DNA from: Schistocerca nitens
Taxonomy: Eukaryota > Arthropoda > Insecta > Orthoptera > Acrididae
Assembly: GCF_023898315.1 (NCBI RefSeq)
Contig: NC_064619.1
Coordinates: forward strand, 303,962,150-304,026,149
Length of the DNA stretch: 64,000 bases
Reading direction: 5' to 3'
In this document: positions 1-41,366 of the stretch, in pieces
Position numbering within the stretch: the first letter of the stretch is position 1
Layout: each line of letters opens with the position of its first letter
Notes under the pieces: model-generated
What the model was told of the DNA's origin: nothing
The model's input: the letters and a program-made list of their open reading frames with translations, nothing else
Databases searched by the model: none
Program-made: the position numbers and the translations under genes

Positions 1-640
1 ATAAGCCAGTAAGATTCAATGATTTTGCAAGACCACATGTGGGGAATTCTGTACAAAGTGGCAGACAGTCAAGGACTATATAGATATTTAGTTAAAAAAA
101 ATTGTTCCAAAGACCTCAATCAAGTGTTTACAATATTTTTCCCCAGAGTAACTTCAGCTATGGCTAAAAACCCAAGCTGCCTGCCTGTGAGAACCAAGAC
201 GGTTCTGTCTGGTTAAAGCTGCTGACAACAGCCCTTTGCTGAAGCTGCTGGTGAATTTATGCCATAGGTTCAAGCCTATAGAAAGCTTGGAGGTGGGTCA
301 CGTGTGAGGACATTGGAGTCGCTTCTTGCTCTTGTGATCCAGACCTTGACTAGGACAGACATGTCTCTTGGGGGACAGAGCCTCTGGCTTTGCGTTCTTC
401 AACCCTTCAACCAGCCACCAGCAAAACTTAGCATGAACTACTTCCTCTTTCATTGCTCACTTCTTTTGTTTGTCCGATCTCCGAGACTGGCCTACAAATA
501 TTAACTTCCTACCTTAGGCTTGCCCCATGAATTCCTCATGCTGAAATATATGCTCTTTATTTGACTCAATTTCCTGTTCTCAGGTAATATCAGTCCTGGA
601 GGCCCACTCCAAAAATCCTGAACAAGTGACAACTTGTACA
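1..640 (+). mobile_element. LTR of an LTR-retroelement fossil (copy 1)
   Basis: This stretch matches 10037-10675 in the same orientation over about 620 bp, at an eye-estimated 75-80% identity. Its right edge reads ACTTGTACA and is followed at 642 by TGGTGTCAGAAG, which resembles a primer-binding site after an LTR. The left edge may lie outside the window. No gag, pol or env coding can be recognised next to it, so it is an old, broken remnant. The family is not determined. Confidence 0.45.
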
Positions 641-1681
641 CTGGTGTCAGAAGCATGATCCATCCCCATGTTTCAGTCTATAGGACTTTCGAATCATGTT
701 CAATGTTGTGTATCTGGTCAGAAGTATTTGCAGCTGTTATTTCACTGTGAGCCAAGCCTGGGTGCTCGAGCACATCGGCTGTGCTGTCAGCCAAAAGCTG
801 TCTCTGCACATTCCACAGGCACCTGGAAACTAAGTGTTTTATGTTATTTAGTTATTGCACTTTGCTCGGAAGAATCTTTATGTAGTAATGTTCTGACACG
901 GATTAGTGAAATTTTATTTACTAATTTTTCTAGTGTTTTCCATGATCTGTTTATTTTCACAGTTTATTTCCAGCACTAATGGCACGTGTGCTTTGATTGG
1001 TGGGCACATTTTGTCAATACACCTCAGGACCATTGTCATTAGCATATTGTCTACAGACTACACATTTGTTATGGAGAAAAGTATCCCTTTATGGCAAAAG
1101 CAACACCTGAGTGTGTTTTTCCAATATTCACTTGTTCATGTATCCACTTATTCATTTTACTTGTGAAAAGGTGTAATTTTCACAATCCAGTACACTGTCG
1201 TCAGACAGCCTTGGTTCTTGGAGTACCAGTATTTGCGTGTTGTTAGTTAGGGTCAGTTCTAGTTTAGGCATCCTCTTTGCTTTCTTTAATGTGCCTGTCA
1301 GTTGTACTATTTGATTTCATATTGAGTCCTGTTTACTTCACTGTCATTTATTTGAACTCCAAGCATTTCACACTTAGTTGTGACATGATGAGGAGACATT
1401 TCTATAGGTATATTTTTCAATGTTACGTGCTAAGGTGGCTCCATAGTAGAGTTTTCTGATAATTTCCAGTAGGCCATCCTTAGATTTCATAGGGGCCTAG
1501 CCAAACTTTTGTGAAGGCCCCCAAGTCTTCTCATCCCACAGGAGTTAATAATCATAAACACATTCTCCAGTACAATGTTTTAATGCGAGCAGTAAGTAAA
1601 CCATGCATGCACAGTGCACTGTCAATAATTTATTTGTTAACTGAATGTAATGTATTTGAATGGACACACATTTTAACACAC

Positions 1682-1682
<1 letters not shown>
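641..1682. other. Unannotated stretch, no gene seen
   Basis: After the primer-binding-like site at 642-653 the sequence is AT-rich. Only short chance reading frames are present, and I recognise no domain or repeat in it. It could be internal sequence of the adjoining LTR fossil, but nothing shows this directly. Confidence 0.4.

Positions 1683-1714
<32 letters not shown>
1683..1714. repeat. (TAA)n microsatellite
   Basis: About ten uninterrupted copies of the trinucleotide TAA/ATA. Confidence 0.95.
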
Positions 1715-1789
1715 GCTATGAAAAGAAACAAACCTAACATTTAGTGAGAAACCTTTTAGCATACTTTGTGTCTTGATTTAGAAAGTCTG

Positions 1790-4600
1790 GTTGAAACTGT
1801 CAGTGTCAGCTGAACAATTTTTGACACCTGTAGATGGAACACAGAATCTTCTATTCATGCAGCTGATGAAGTTACCCACTACATCACTGAAGCTCATTTT
1901 AGAAGCAAGTTCCTGTTCTATTGATAATAATGTGATGAGATTAGGTTTCTCAAGGCCTAAAAGTGGATCATCAGTGACCTTTTGATTAATGCTAATTTAT
2001 ATAAATCCCCTCTCACCTAGAGATACTGTCACTGGTACAGTAATGAAAATCCTGAGTGCAATGTATTATCACCTCAACTCATAAATTTTATTTATACGAG
2101 CAAATAGAAGTCCTTTGTTTTCTGTTATCTTTGTCAAATCTGGGAAAGTATCTTACACTCACAGACTTAAAAATTTGTATTTCATTGGTAAAATTACCAG
2201 TTAGATCATCACAATAAGTTCTAATTAATTTCTTAACTGTATAATCACCATCCAGAGTTCAATTTATTCTACGAAGGCTTCAAAAATTGAACAAATATTC
2301 CCCATTTCATCATACTGAGAAAGAGTCTGAGAAAGAATCTTGTGTCTGATTACATCAAAAAAACTGTTTTCTTAAATTATTGTTTTTCAGTTTCATCTGG
2401 GAGTGTCAGGTGCTCCACTGCTTCCTCAACCAGATTCATTCATATATAAAGAACATCCTATTCCTCTCCCTTTTTTCGAAAACCTCTCTCAATTTCAGTA
2501 GCCATTCTTTTAACTCTGCTAAAGAATTCAACCGCAAGAGGTCTTGCACCTTATCTAAGATAAATGTAGGAGCTTTAATATTTTTCATTTTAGTATCAAG
2601 AGAAGTATCTTTTGACTTCAGAATCAAACTTCTTACACTTATATGGTCTAAAATGATACTCTGAACACTCAAGAGAATCAATGTTTCAAACTCAGAGAAA
2701 TAATTGATCAGCTCGTTTACTTCCCCTATCCCTTCATGATACAAACTGAATATTTATTTATTTTCAAGCTTCCATTACTTCTGGTAATCTTTCTTCTACA
2801 GGCTTCACTGCCTCAGTTCTTGCACTCCATCTTGTTTCAGGCAAGCTGTGAAGAAGTCGACTGCCAGTAATTGTAATAACCCTTCCCATCTTTATTTGGC
2901 TTTCTTGCACTGAAGGAATTGTACACATGCTTCAGGCTGCTGAAGAATGTACCTACTACCAGTACTACATTACTTCTTGTAGCATGAAATCCTATTCAGT
3001 TCAAAGTACAAGCTGCATGAGGCAAAAAAGTTGGCAGCAGATAAATGTATCTAATTTTTGCTTGCACACCTTTTATTTGCCCAGTCATATTTTATCCATT
3101 ATCAAAGCACTGACCATGACAGAGCTGTAAATCAATTTCATGCTTGGTAACTATATCTATGATAGCATTACTAATTGTAGCACTGGCATTTTTCTGTAAA
3201 TCAAAATATTCCAGAAGCCTCTCATGATTTTCCATTTTTTTCCTCCTTAAAAAACTAAAAACAAACCATATCTTACAATAAGAATGTTCTTTTCAGTCTT
3301 TGTGCAAACTAGATGAAACTACAATTGTCCAGCCACAATTGCACGTTCTTTGAGTAATCTGGGACATGGTTCATTTTAACTACAACTGATGAAATCCTAG
3401 TTTATTTTATTACATGAATGAATAAAAAGATTTACTTAGCTTCAGACAGTTCTTTGTCACAAGAGGGCATAGTATATTCATAACTATTGATTATGAAAGC
3501 ATCACTTGATGCTAATGATCACAAACTTTTTCTCTTTAAGTACAGTGTTCAAAATCAACAAAACTACAGGTTCCACTGAGACTTTAACTAAAACTGTCTA
3601 CTAAATAATGACGACTGCTGAAACCGGTCACAGCCTGGGGTAGCTCTTGGATGCTCGACGCTATACTGACCTCAGTGCAAGGGGAACTAAACTGCAGTGC
3701 TGCGAGTGTGGTGGGGGGGGTGGGGAGGGGGGGGGGAGGAGACTGCAGTGCTGGAAGAGAGGTGTGCTCTTCAGGAGTGCCTTCCTTACATCGTTCCAGA
3801 CTGCAATGAGCCGTTGCTAACACCTGTGGTATCAATTCACTTTGCCAACTAAGGTGTAGCACCGTGATGTCTGGACAATACCACAGTCTTGGACACATCT
3901 GGAGTAGCATCGGACATAAAATAAATAAATAAAAAACCAGAGCTTCCTGCCTTTCTTCTATGATTCTCTGCAATATATTGTCCCCACATAAAGACAGCTC
4001 ATTCAGTGCCCTCCAAGACAAATAGTGCACTACTTTTTCTGTTTCTCTTGACAGCTTTCAACATAAATAGCATATTCTATAAAAATGGTCTTATTTAGCC
4101 AGTAACTCCATTAATCCTAAGAAGTTACCATTACCTGGCTGTCCTAATTGATGGCTACTTCCCATAAATGACAAATTTCATAAGGCTAAAAAGACAGTAA
4201 TGTCTCACGTTTTTTTTAACAGGTCATGTAAAATATTGCTTTCTTTCTGCAGTAGTTTCTGGAACATGGAAAGCACATTGCTACCTACAAGTCTGTTCGT
4301 AACACCTCCATGCTAAATAATTATTTTTATGTAGCAAACTATTCTCATGATCACAAAGAATAGAGCACAGTACTTTCCAAGATGTTTTCATGTAGTCAAA
4401 TTCTTCATGTAGTTTAGCTAACTTAGGTGAAATTGGCTTCTTGGGATCCTTCTGAAATAATAAGCATGACCGACAGAAGAGTTTCTTCTGGCAGTCATTC
4501 TATAGCTGCTGGTAAACCTTTCGGGATGTGGCTGAACAAATGAAAATAAGCACTGTATTTAAATCTGAAACACAACACATGTAAAATAGCAGCACACTGA
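1790..4600 (-). mobile_element. hAT-superfamily transposase fossil (TTF/ZMYM-type)
   Basis: Broken pieces of one hAT transposase can be read on the minus strand in the expected order. Near 4560-4330 a zinc-finger-like piece reads KLFCRSCLLF followed by CDHENSLLHKN. Near 3230-2820 the central part reads CHGQCFDNG, then GQIKGVQAKIR, then HAACTLN and FFSSLKHVYNSFSA, matching the hAT pattern for the segment after the second catalytic Asp. At 2744-2436 a 102-residue open stretch follows. Near 1985-1790 the C-terminal block reads LLSIEQELASK. Several stops and frameshifts separate the pieces, so the copy is inactive. No terminal inverted repeats were identified, so the outer limits are approximate. 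The family assignment comes from memory of conserved hAT blocks. Confidence 0.6.
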
Positions 4601-6716
4601 CAAAAGAGCTAAGTGTGGAAATGATGGTTGTCAGTATTGTTGCCAACACAGTTTTTATGTAAATAGCAAAATCACAATGTTAGAGTCTCTAAATTCCTGT
4701 AGGCTTGCCATTAGTGGAATAAACACTATTTGTGTCACCAAAGTCATTTTAGAAACTTGCTCAGTCCGTATTTAAATATATTTAATCTCCAGAAAAGTTA
4801 CAATTATTTGTTGCTGACAAATGTGCCAAGTGCTAGACATGGGGATTTATCACTTAACTTTGTGACAGTGGTGTTCAGGCACCGCTGCAATTGATTATCA
4901 ATATTTATTGTAAAATTGATGTCGATAGTTAGATGGCTATAGCTTGTCCAGCTTCTGAATTACGTCAGAGGCCCTGCGCAGGAAATGAAATGGTAGGTAC
5001 TATGGAGGCCACTGGGTGAGGAATGTTGTGCGGGGAACATCTCCGGCAGCACTGACAATATTTGCAGCTTGCACTGCATCCTGACCACTTGCTGCGAAGG
5101 AAATATTGCACACAAGAAACAAGGTTTTGTGAAAAAGGACATTAAAGCAACATTCATGCTCACATGTGGTGCTTATTTGTATAAATGAAAGCGATACAAA
5201 ATTAAATTACAGCCACAGCTCAAGGTCAAATAACAAGAAGAGTATAGAGTAGTAGGTACTGCAGTGCCACTCAGTGTCATCTTGACAGATTTTCAGCAGT
5301 AACAAGCACAGTGGCAAACATCACGACAACTTATGAATTCTGTCGAAGAGTGCCAAGCAGTACTAGCGGGCAATTGACCCAAGAATAATTGGACTAGCTA
5401 TAAAATCTTTTTGTTCTATCAATTTACTTTGTGGTATTTTAAATTTATGAACTAACAAAAGCACTGCTAGTAACACTTACTGTACATCCTATGATCTACC
5501 ACAGACAGTTCAGCAAAAATTTCAATCTTAAAAAAAGTAACAATTGAATAATACATACAGAAGGATTCCCCCACCCCCACAAAAGCATGGGCACCCCGAC
5601 ATTTGTTGGAGTTAACCCCCCCTCCCTCATGGACAGCTCTGTCTCCAGCGATCTGCACAAGCAAAATGTGTCTGGCACACACAGTTTCCTAGCCATTCAT
5701 GGGATTTTCCTCCATTTCACTTATGTGCCATGATCCATACTATTTTCTTTTGCGCGTGCGTGTGTACTGCAAGACCAGGTTCAGACATGAAATCCGCATC
5801 TAGGCCTTGTAAGAAAAGTGATAAACCATTAGATTCAAATCCCTGTAGCGTCTGGTGGATTACCTGCAGGATAGGCAACTTTATACATAAAGTGTGTACA
5901 CAATCTTAATTATGCGATTAGTATTTGTGTTGCCAGAACTGCTGAGACACTGTGACACACCAGACTACCGAACAAAGGATTGAACTTTCTCCCTCTTCTC
6001 TTTCTCTTCTTTCTGCATCCCACTACATTCTTGTCCCCACCTTGTATTCCGTTTCAGTCCATACCCTTTTGTTTTTCATATTTGGTAACTGCTTGTAACT
6101 GGTTAACTCAGTGCACAAAGCTATAATGCATTAAATGGACCAATATGGAGCAGTTGATGATCTGTAATGTGTAGATGATGTGGTTAATAAGATTTATAAT
6201 GAGTAGTTGTATGTTGTACCCTTGCAGGTTATTAAGTGTGTATATGGTTACTTTCAGCTATTACCCCACAGAGGACAGTAAAGTTTTGTTGATATGAAGA
6301 TATGAATGAGGTTGGCGTTTCCATTGATGTTATTTATGTGCAAGCAGGAGGGCTTCAATGAAACAAGGCATTAAGTTTAACTTGCTGCATAAGATTTTCT
6401 GCCACACCATGTCTTCTAGACCTGCTTTGATGAGCATTTTGTCTTGTTGCCACATCAAGAATTTGCAACTCTTTTTGTAGAGTCTACTCTGTTTACCTTT
6501 ATTGCTCAATGACCTTTACACTTAAAATTTTAGTCTAATTTTTGTAAATAATGTTCCGTTGCTCCGCTGATGAGCTAAGTCCATTGTCGATTGAGAAGCA
6601 TTTATTTCCATTATTTTCTTTCAGAGGTCACTAAAAGTTAAAAATAATGGTGCACGTTTAATTTGTATGTCCACTGAAACCTTCCTGTAATTTTAAAGTG
6701 GAAGACTTTCTGGCTT
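4601..6716. other. Unannotated stretch, no gene seen
   Basis: Only short reading frames without recognisable domains were found. Weak low-complexity patches occur at 5570-5630. No transposon termini or RNA genes were recognised. Confidence 0.4.
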
Positions 6717-7180
6717 TTGCCCTACACTGAAGCATATTATGTATTAGATAAAAAAAATCTACTCACCAAGCAGTTGCAGGAGCCAAGCGTTTGGAGCCAG
6801 TGGCTCATTCTTCTGGCAGAAGGGTTGAAGGGGGAAGGACGATGGATGAAGGAAACATTGGTGAGGTTTAGGAAGGGGGAAGGATTATGGAAAAGTTACC
6901 CAGAATATCAGGTCAGGGGATACTTATTGAATGGCATAAGAGGGAAAAGGGCTGCACCGGATGGGATTTGAAAACCTGAGAGCTTGAAAAGGGGGGGGGG
7001 GGTTGTCAGTAATCTCTGTCTTGCTTATTAACCTATCTTCCACCTTCATGCTCTCAGGTTTTCATATCCCATCTGGTGGTATCCCAAACAGTCTGTCTTT
7101 CCTTCTCATCCCGTCTCCTGTGACCCACGAATGTGACTTTTCCATAAATATCCACTTTTCCTAAATCTCACCAGTCCTAG
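6717..7180. repeat. Degenerate fold-back repeat
   Basis: The left half (about 6866-6985) and the reverse complement of the right half (about 7045-7175) share blocks such as GGTGA-GTTTAGGAA and GATGGGAT-TGAAAACCTGAGAGC, at perhaps 70% identity. A poly-G run lies between the arms at about 6990-7002. The arrangement fits an old fold-back or MITE-like element. Its terminal borders are unclear. Confidence 0.5.
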
Positions 7181-7181
7181 C

Positions 7182-7734
7182 ATGTATGTTTTATGTTGCA
7201 TCATTAATTTCAGTAGATAGTTGAATTCTGTATTTTTATTTTAATTGTGTATTATAGTGGTACGTCTCCAATGATTGTACTGTGTGCAAATCCCAAAAAT
7301 GTTAAGCCTTGAAACCCAAGCCATTATCAAGAACATTTTCATACTGAGTCCTTAGGAACTTACTATCACCATTTTTCTTAGTATTATTGGTACCAAACTC
7401 TACTGATTCCCAGTTGGCTTAGCTGGTAACAATGCTTTGACAAGCTTTAGAGCATTCTGTACTTTCAATACTGATTCGAAACTACTCCTTTCCCCGTTTC
7501 TGTTTTGATTATCCAATATTTTTGCTTTTAAGAGTTATATACTGAAAAGATAATTTAATTTTCAAAGCATATAACCTCATTTGTAATAGTCAACTAAGCA
7601 ATGGAAAATATCACCTACATCCCAGACCAAGCACCTTAACATTAGAAATTTGAGAGTTTACTGTTAAACTGATTCCATTAAACCCTTGTTCTTTCTGCCA
7701 TTTAAACATGTGGTACAGTTAACAGAGGAAAACT
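7182..7734. other. Unannotated stretch, no gene seen
   Basis: AT-rich sequence with no convincing reading frame and no recognised repeat. It ends at the target-site duplication AGGAAAACT (7726-7734) of the next element. Confidence 0.4.
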
Positions 7735-8267
7735 GAAAAAAATGAAATGATCGTATGGCATTGTTGGCCGGGAGGCCCCATGCGGGGAAGTTCGGCCGCC
7801 GCATTCCAAGTCCTTTTTAATTGACGCCACTTTGGAAACTCCATGTGGACTCCTCAAGAGTACGTCGTTATCAGGAGAAAGAAAACTGGCGTTCTACGGA
7901 TCAGAGCGTGGAATGTCAGATCCCTTAATCGGGTAGGTAGGTTAGAAAATTTAAAAATGGAAATGGATAGGTTAAAGTTAGATATAGTGGGAATTAGTGA
8001 AGTTCAGTGGCAGGAGGAACAAGACTTTTGGTCAGGTGAATACAGGGTTATAAATACAAAATCAAATAGGGGTAATGCAGGAGTAGGTATAATAATGAAT
8101 AAAAAAATTGGAGACTTGTGAGTCTATGATGATGAAATGGTGATTAAGAACACACAACACCCAGTCTTCACGAGGCAGAGAAAATCCCTGACCCCGCCGG
8201 GAATCAAATCCGGGACCCTGTGCGCCGGAAGTGAGAACGCTACCGCAATACCACGAGCTGCGAACTT
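7735..8267 (-). mobile_element. tRNA-derived SINE (family B), split by an RTE fragment
   Basis: The tRNA-like head lies at about 8267-8122 and reads right to left, with a box-B-like GGATTTGATTCCC and the flanking GGCGGGGTCAGGGATTTTC. The tail lies at about 7840-7735 and includes a CCCCGCATGGGG-type hairpin and an A-rich end. A 9-bp direct repeat, AGGAAAACT, flanks the unit at 7726-7734 and 8268-8276. That marks the two halves as one insertion, with 7841-8121 lodged between them. I recall this family from insect genomes, with head and tail normally adjacent. Confidence 0.7.
7843..8121 (+). pseudogene. RTE-clade LINE endonuclease fragment
   Basis: This 92-residue open frame contains RAWNVRSLNRVGRL, LDIVGISEVQWQ and GNAGVGIIMNKK. 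These are the N-terminal blocks of an RTE/BovB-type apurinic endonuclease, with the catalytic Asn in WNVRSL and the catalytic Glu in SEVQW. It stops after about one third of the endonuclease, and no reverse transcriptase follows. It sits inside a SINE of opposite orientation. Ordinary LINE truncation removes the 5' end, whereas here the 5' part is kept and the 3' part is missing. Confidence 0.75.
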
Positions 8268-8279
8268 AGGAAAACTATT

Positions 8280-8751
8280 AGACCTTAACTACCAACACTT
8301 TCGACAGTTTTCTTTTTTGATACTTTATGTTGTTTTCCTATGGCAAATGGGAGATTACTTTGGACAATTTATGATACAGTTTATTCAAGCCGCTGAGAAG
8401 GCCAGATCATGATCATCTGTTCCGCCAATCTCAGTGGGTGATCGCTCTTTCCTCACCTCCCTCCCACCTGACTCTTATCCTCCTACTGTGTCATCAGCAC
8501 TATTCTTCCTCTATTCTGCCAACAAAGGAAAGTTTAGGCTCAACCCTCACAGTAGCACCAGTTTTGCTGTATCATCTTTACACTCAAAATTTTATCATTT
8601 GTCCAATGCGGCAGTGTCCTACTAGTACCCTGCTCTTGTGATACTGCCATAGTGAAAACTATATACCAACAAGCAATCAAACTTACCATTTTGAATTGTG
8701 TTTACCTTGGTATCTATTCTGCACCCTCTTTTTGATTATTTTATAAAGGTC

Positions 8752-8753
<2 letters not shown>
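8280..8753. other. Unannotated stretch, no gene seen
   Basis: Short overlapping reading frames only, with no conserved motif recognised. Confidence 0.35.

Positions 8754-8814
<61 letters not shown>
8754..8814. repeat. (CA)n microsatellite
   Basis: About 30 uninterrupted CA dinucleotides. The poly-Cys/Val and poly-His/Thr reading frames across it are artefacts. Confidence 0.97.
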
Positions 8815-8815
<1 letters not shown>

Positions 8816-9290
8816 ATACATGCGAACGCAGTCTCTGGCTGCTGAGGCCAGACTGCAAGCAGCAGCACATGATGGGAGAGACAGTCTGGGTGGTGTGGGT
8901 AAGGAGGAGGCTGTGGTGGGGATGGAATGGGATGGCAGGAAAAGGAGAGAAGTGAAAAGACTGTGGGTGCATTGATGGAACATTGGGCTGTGTAGTGTCA
9001 GACTGGGAACAGGGAAGGGGATACGTGGGTGTAGGGCAATGACTAATGAAGGTCAAGGCCAGGAGGGATAAGGGAATGTAAGATATATTGCATGGAGAAT
9101 TCACACCTGCACAATTCAGAGAAGCTGGTACTGGTAGGAAGGACCCAGATAGCATAGCCTGTAAAATGACGATCACTGTGTTGGGCAGCGTGCTCAGCAA
9201 CTGGGTGATCTGACTGTTTCTTGACCACAATTTGTCGGTGGCCATTCATGAGGACAAACAGCTTGTTGGTCGTCACCCCCTTCGTAACTG
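8815..9290 (-). repeat. Unclassified dispersed repeat U, copy 1
   Basis: Read on the minus strand, this region aligns with 16598-16900 on the plus strand. Shared blocks include GTTGGGCAGCG/CACGCTGCCCAA, the GACCTTCATTAGTC-like block and CAATGCACCCAC, at roughly 70% identity by eye. It abuts the (CA)n tract. No transposase or reverse transcriptase is recognisable, so the class is unknown. Confidence 0.55.
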
Positions 9291-9299
9291 CGTTCCAGG

Positions 9300-10036
9300 G
9301 AAATCAACTACCTGCTTGTATCTGGCAATTAGAAATTTTTGTTACTTTGAATGGGAATTTTCTGTGTAATGTAAGAAAAGATTTTGTGCTTCTATATTTT
9401 AGCATGATTTAATGTAGGTAATGTTTAGGTTATGTGTTTTGAAGTACACTACCTCCTCAACTTGCTAACTGAATTCTGCATATTATCAAAATTTTATTAT
9501 CCTCCATTGTCACCCAAATACATTGATTTTTGCAGAATTAAGCATTTCATTATGTTGTTGAGGCATTTTATGTTTTGGCATTGGTTTCCCTGTGTAGCAA
9601 TGAGATTAATATGTGCCAGCAAACGTACTACTACACATTCCTAGGGGCACCTGTGAACCTTTAACATACCAGCACTAATTAAGTGCAGCAAGTATCTAAT
9701 CTTTTATTACATCCAGTTTAGCACTGTAAAACTGAACTATTAGGAGAATTTTTTTTATTCTTTAAAGTTTGTTCCATTATTTCACTGCATTCATTATGTA
9801 TCTATTCTGACTAGACTGGTTTTAGTTGATACGAACAATTTCATGTTACATTCTTGCACAAAATTTGAAAATTTAATATTTTATTATTTACTTATTTGAT
9901 AAAATCTGAAATACAACTATATTTAGATCCCTCCCACTTGAACAAAATTTTGTATTAGACCCCCCCCCCCCCCCCTTTTAGGTTTTCAAGTCCCCTACTT
10001 CAGCAGACCATCTTTCCAGGGAGTGATGACTCCCTT
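9300..10036. other. Unannotated stretch with a poly-C tract
   Basis: AT-rich sequence holding a run of about 16 C at 9961-9976. No gene or recognisable element was seen. Confidence 0.4.
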
Positions 10037-10675
10037 TTGTAAACAATGTGCCATTACTCATGTGGGAGGAAGAATTTTTGTACAAGGTGGCAGACAGTCA
10101 AGGAATATTTCAGGATTTAGTTTTAAAAAATTTATTTGAAACACCCCACTTAAGTTTTTACCAATTTTCTCCCAGATGCCTGCACGACCAAAGCTGCCTG
10201 CCTTCAGAAATGAGGCAGCCCTGTCCAGTTAAAGCTGCTGACACGAGATGCCTTCAGCCCTCTGCTCGAAGTTGCTGATGAGTTCACACCATCAGTTTGG
10301 CCTATAGCAAGCATGGAGGTGGGTCACATGTATGGACACTGGAGGGTTCTGAAGAGCAAAACAGCTTCTTGTCACTCTTGTGATCAAACCTTAACTAGAG
10401 AATGCATCTCTTTTGGGATTCAGAGCCTCTGGCTCTGCACTCCAAGATCAGTCACCAACAAAACTTAACATGAACCACCACCTCTCTCATTGCCCATTTC
10501 TTTTCTTTGTTCGACTTCCTTGACTGACCTACACCAATAACCTCCTACCCTAGGCTTGCCCCATGTATTCAATATACTGAAATACATGCTCTTTATCTGA
10601 CCCAATTTCCTGTTCTCATGTAATATCAGTCCTTGATGCCCACTTCTAAGTCCTGATTCCTTGACAACCTGTATA
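10037..10675 (+). mobile_element. LTR of an LTR-retroelement fossil (copy 2)
   Basis: It matches 1-640 along its length, including GGCAGACAGTCAAGGA, GTTAAAGCTGCTGACA, GGAGGTGGGTCAC, TAGGCTTGCCCCATG and CAATTTCCTGTTCTCA. No primer-binding-like site follows its right edge. It is therefore either a solo LTR or the 3' LTR of a decayed element starting at copy 1. Divergence of about 20-25% makes it old. Nothing between the copies reads as retroviral protein. Confidence 0.45.
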
Positions 10676-10998
10676 TTTCATAATGTTTAAGTGCATAGAT
10701 AAAACTTGACCCAGAAACAATTACATGACACATTAGGCTGTGTGGTATAAACAAATGTGACCACCAGTTGTATTCACAAAACAATACAATTTCAAAAAAC
10801 ATAACTGTCAGTTCTTTAATATCAAAACTTTTTAGGAGAGAAAATAAGTTGTAAGAGAGAGGATCACAGCAAAACAAGGAATTTTACTAAAATGTTAACC
10901 TTAATTTAGGCATCATATTTCTGAACATTTCTGAATGCATGTAGATGAATGGAAGTCAGCTGCTGCTGCCACAGTTCGTACTATACAGAATTACATAA
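10676..10998. other. Downstream flank of Rpt5, no gene seen
   Basis: AT-rich sequence immediately beyond the likely polyadenylation site of the Rpt5 gene. One 83-codon minus-strand frame (10877-10626) has no recognisable motif. Confidence 0.4.
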
Positions 10999-11004
10999 TT
11001 TATT
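10999..11004 (-). promoter_or_regulatory. Probable polyadenylation signal of Rpt5
   Basis: AATAAA on the minus strand lies 58 nt past the stop codon at 11062. It is the first canonical signal met and gives a plausible short 3' UTR. No transcript evidence is available here. Confidence 0.55.
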
Positions 11005-11061
11005 TACCACAATAAACTGTTCATAAATTAGTGTCTCAGATTAATGTGAAACACAAAACAT

Positions 11062-40277
<29,216 letters not shown>

Positions 40278-40884
40278 GTTTGTTTCCCCTTTCCAGCCAC
40301 AGATGTTACTTTCGACGTTGATACCAACCAAGGTGGTTAACTAAAAGAACTAACGAGTTTTTGTTTAAAAAAATTGTTGCATGGTATAGTTCACGGAGTG
40401 AGTAGGTACAAGAGTTCAGTGTGTGATGCTTTGTACATATTATAAAAATTAATTTCAAAAACCATATCTGTGGAAGAGGAATATCCCTGAGTAAAGATTC
40501 ATTCACACAGGCCGTCACGATACATCTAAACATTCTACAATGCATTTCCAATGGTGGCTTCCACCCAGACCTTCAATTGACCGTCACGTCACGTCAAGGT
40601 TTCTCGAGAAGAAAAGTTTGACAAAGTTGGCATCTGTTTTCATCGGAAGTGCTAAACTGCATATGTTCCATGGCGACTTGGATTTTTTTTTAATATTGGG
40701 TTTTCTTCCACAAGCGGTGTTTGTTATTGGAAACAGAAAAATTATTTAGATTTTACAATAACAGAACAGAGCTGACACCCGTACCATGTGTGTACAAGAA
40801 CTTAAGTTGATGAAGCAATTTTCATTAAATAACATATTAAGAGAAACATTCAGCTCTAATGACGGAGAAAAACATAGTTGTTTA
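40278..40884. promoter_or_regulatory. Upstream region of Rpt5, promoter not resolved
   Basis: The sequence before the Rpt5 start codon is the likely 5' UTR and promoter. CGTCACGTCACGTCA (40581-40595) contains overlapping CRE-like half-sites, and an ATTGG element lies near 40550 on the minus strand. No TATA box was found at a convincing distance, as is common for housekeeping promoters. No divergent gene was recognised. Confidence 0.35.
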
Positions 40885-41366
40885 TGACAGTGGGAGCAGT
40901 CGCCGCCAGAGTGAAGTGTGCATAGGTGTAAGTTGTTTTTAATTTTCTGGGACGGTTCCAGTTGACAGTTCCGTTATTCCTTAGATTTTATTGTTATTTC
41001 TTGGTTGTGCCTGTGATTGTCAATAAATTTGATGGCAATCCTGACGTGTGAAAATTTTTTGGATACGTCATACCTGTAGTAAAGGTACTTACAAAGTGAT
41101 GACCTCCCAAACAATCAGAGATTCACAAACAGACATGCAGGGCGAAGCAATATCATCGGGCCAAGTTATGACGTGCATGCATACTAACCAGCAGTTAGCA
41201 AACCTCCGAGACGCGTTGTGCAGACAGATCGAAGAACTGCAATTGGCAATGAAGGAGCGGGGGAGTTCAATGCCGAGCCCGAGTACAAGAAATATGCGGC
41301 GACAAACAACCTGCAAACGGAGGTGCGGATGCTGCAGTTCCTGCCAGACAAACCGGTACTTTGGTT

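Noticed and set aside
3584-4030. 148-codon minus-strand frame as a host gene
   Set aside because: It lies within the hAT fossil in the right order, and its second half is proline-rich translation of a G-rich patch.
8683-9245. Frames of up to 169 codons with long Cys-Val or His-Thr runs
   Set aside because: They run through the (CA)n microsatellite and an anonymous repeat. The composition is driven by the repeat.
641-10036. A complete provirus between the two LTR fossils
   Set aside because: No gag, pol or env blocks were recognised, and unrelated elements fill the interval.
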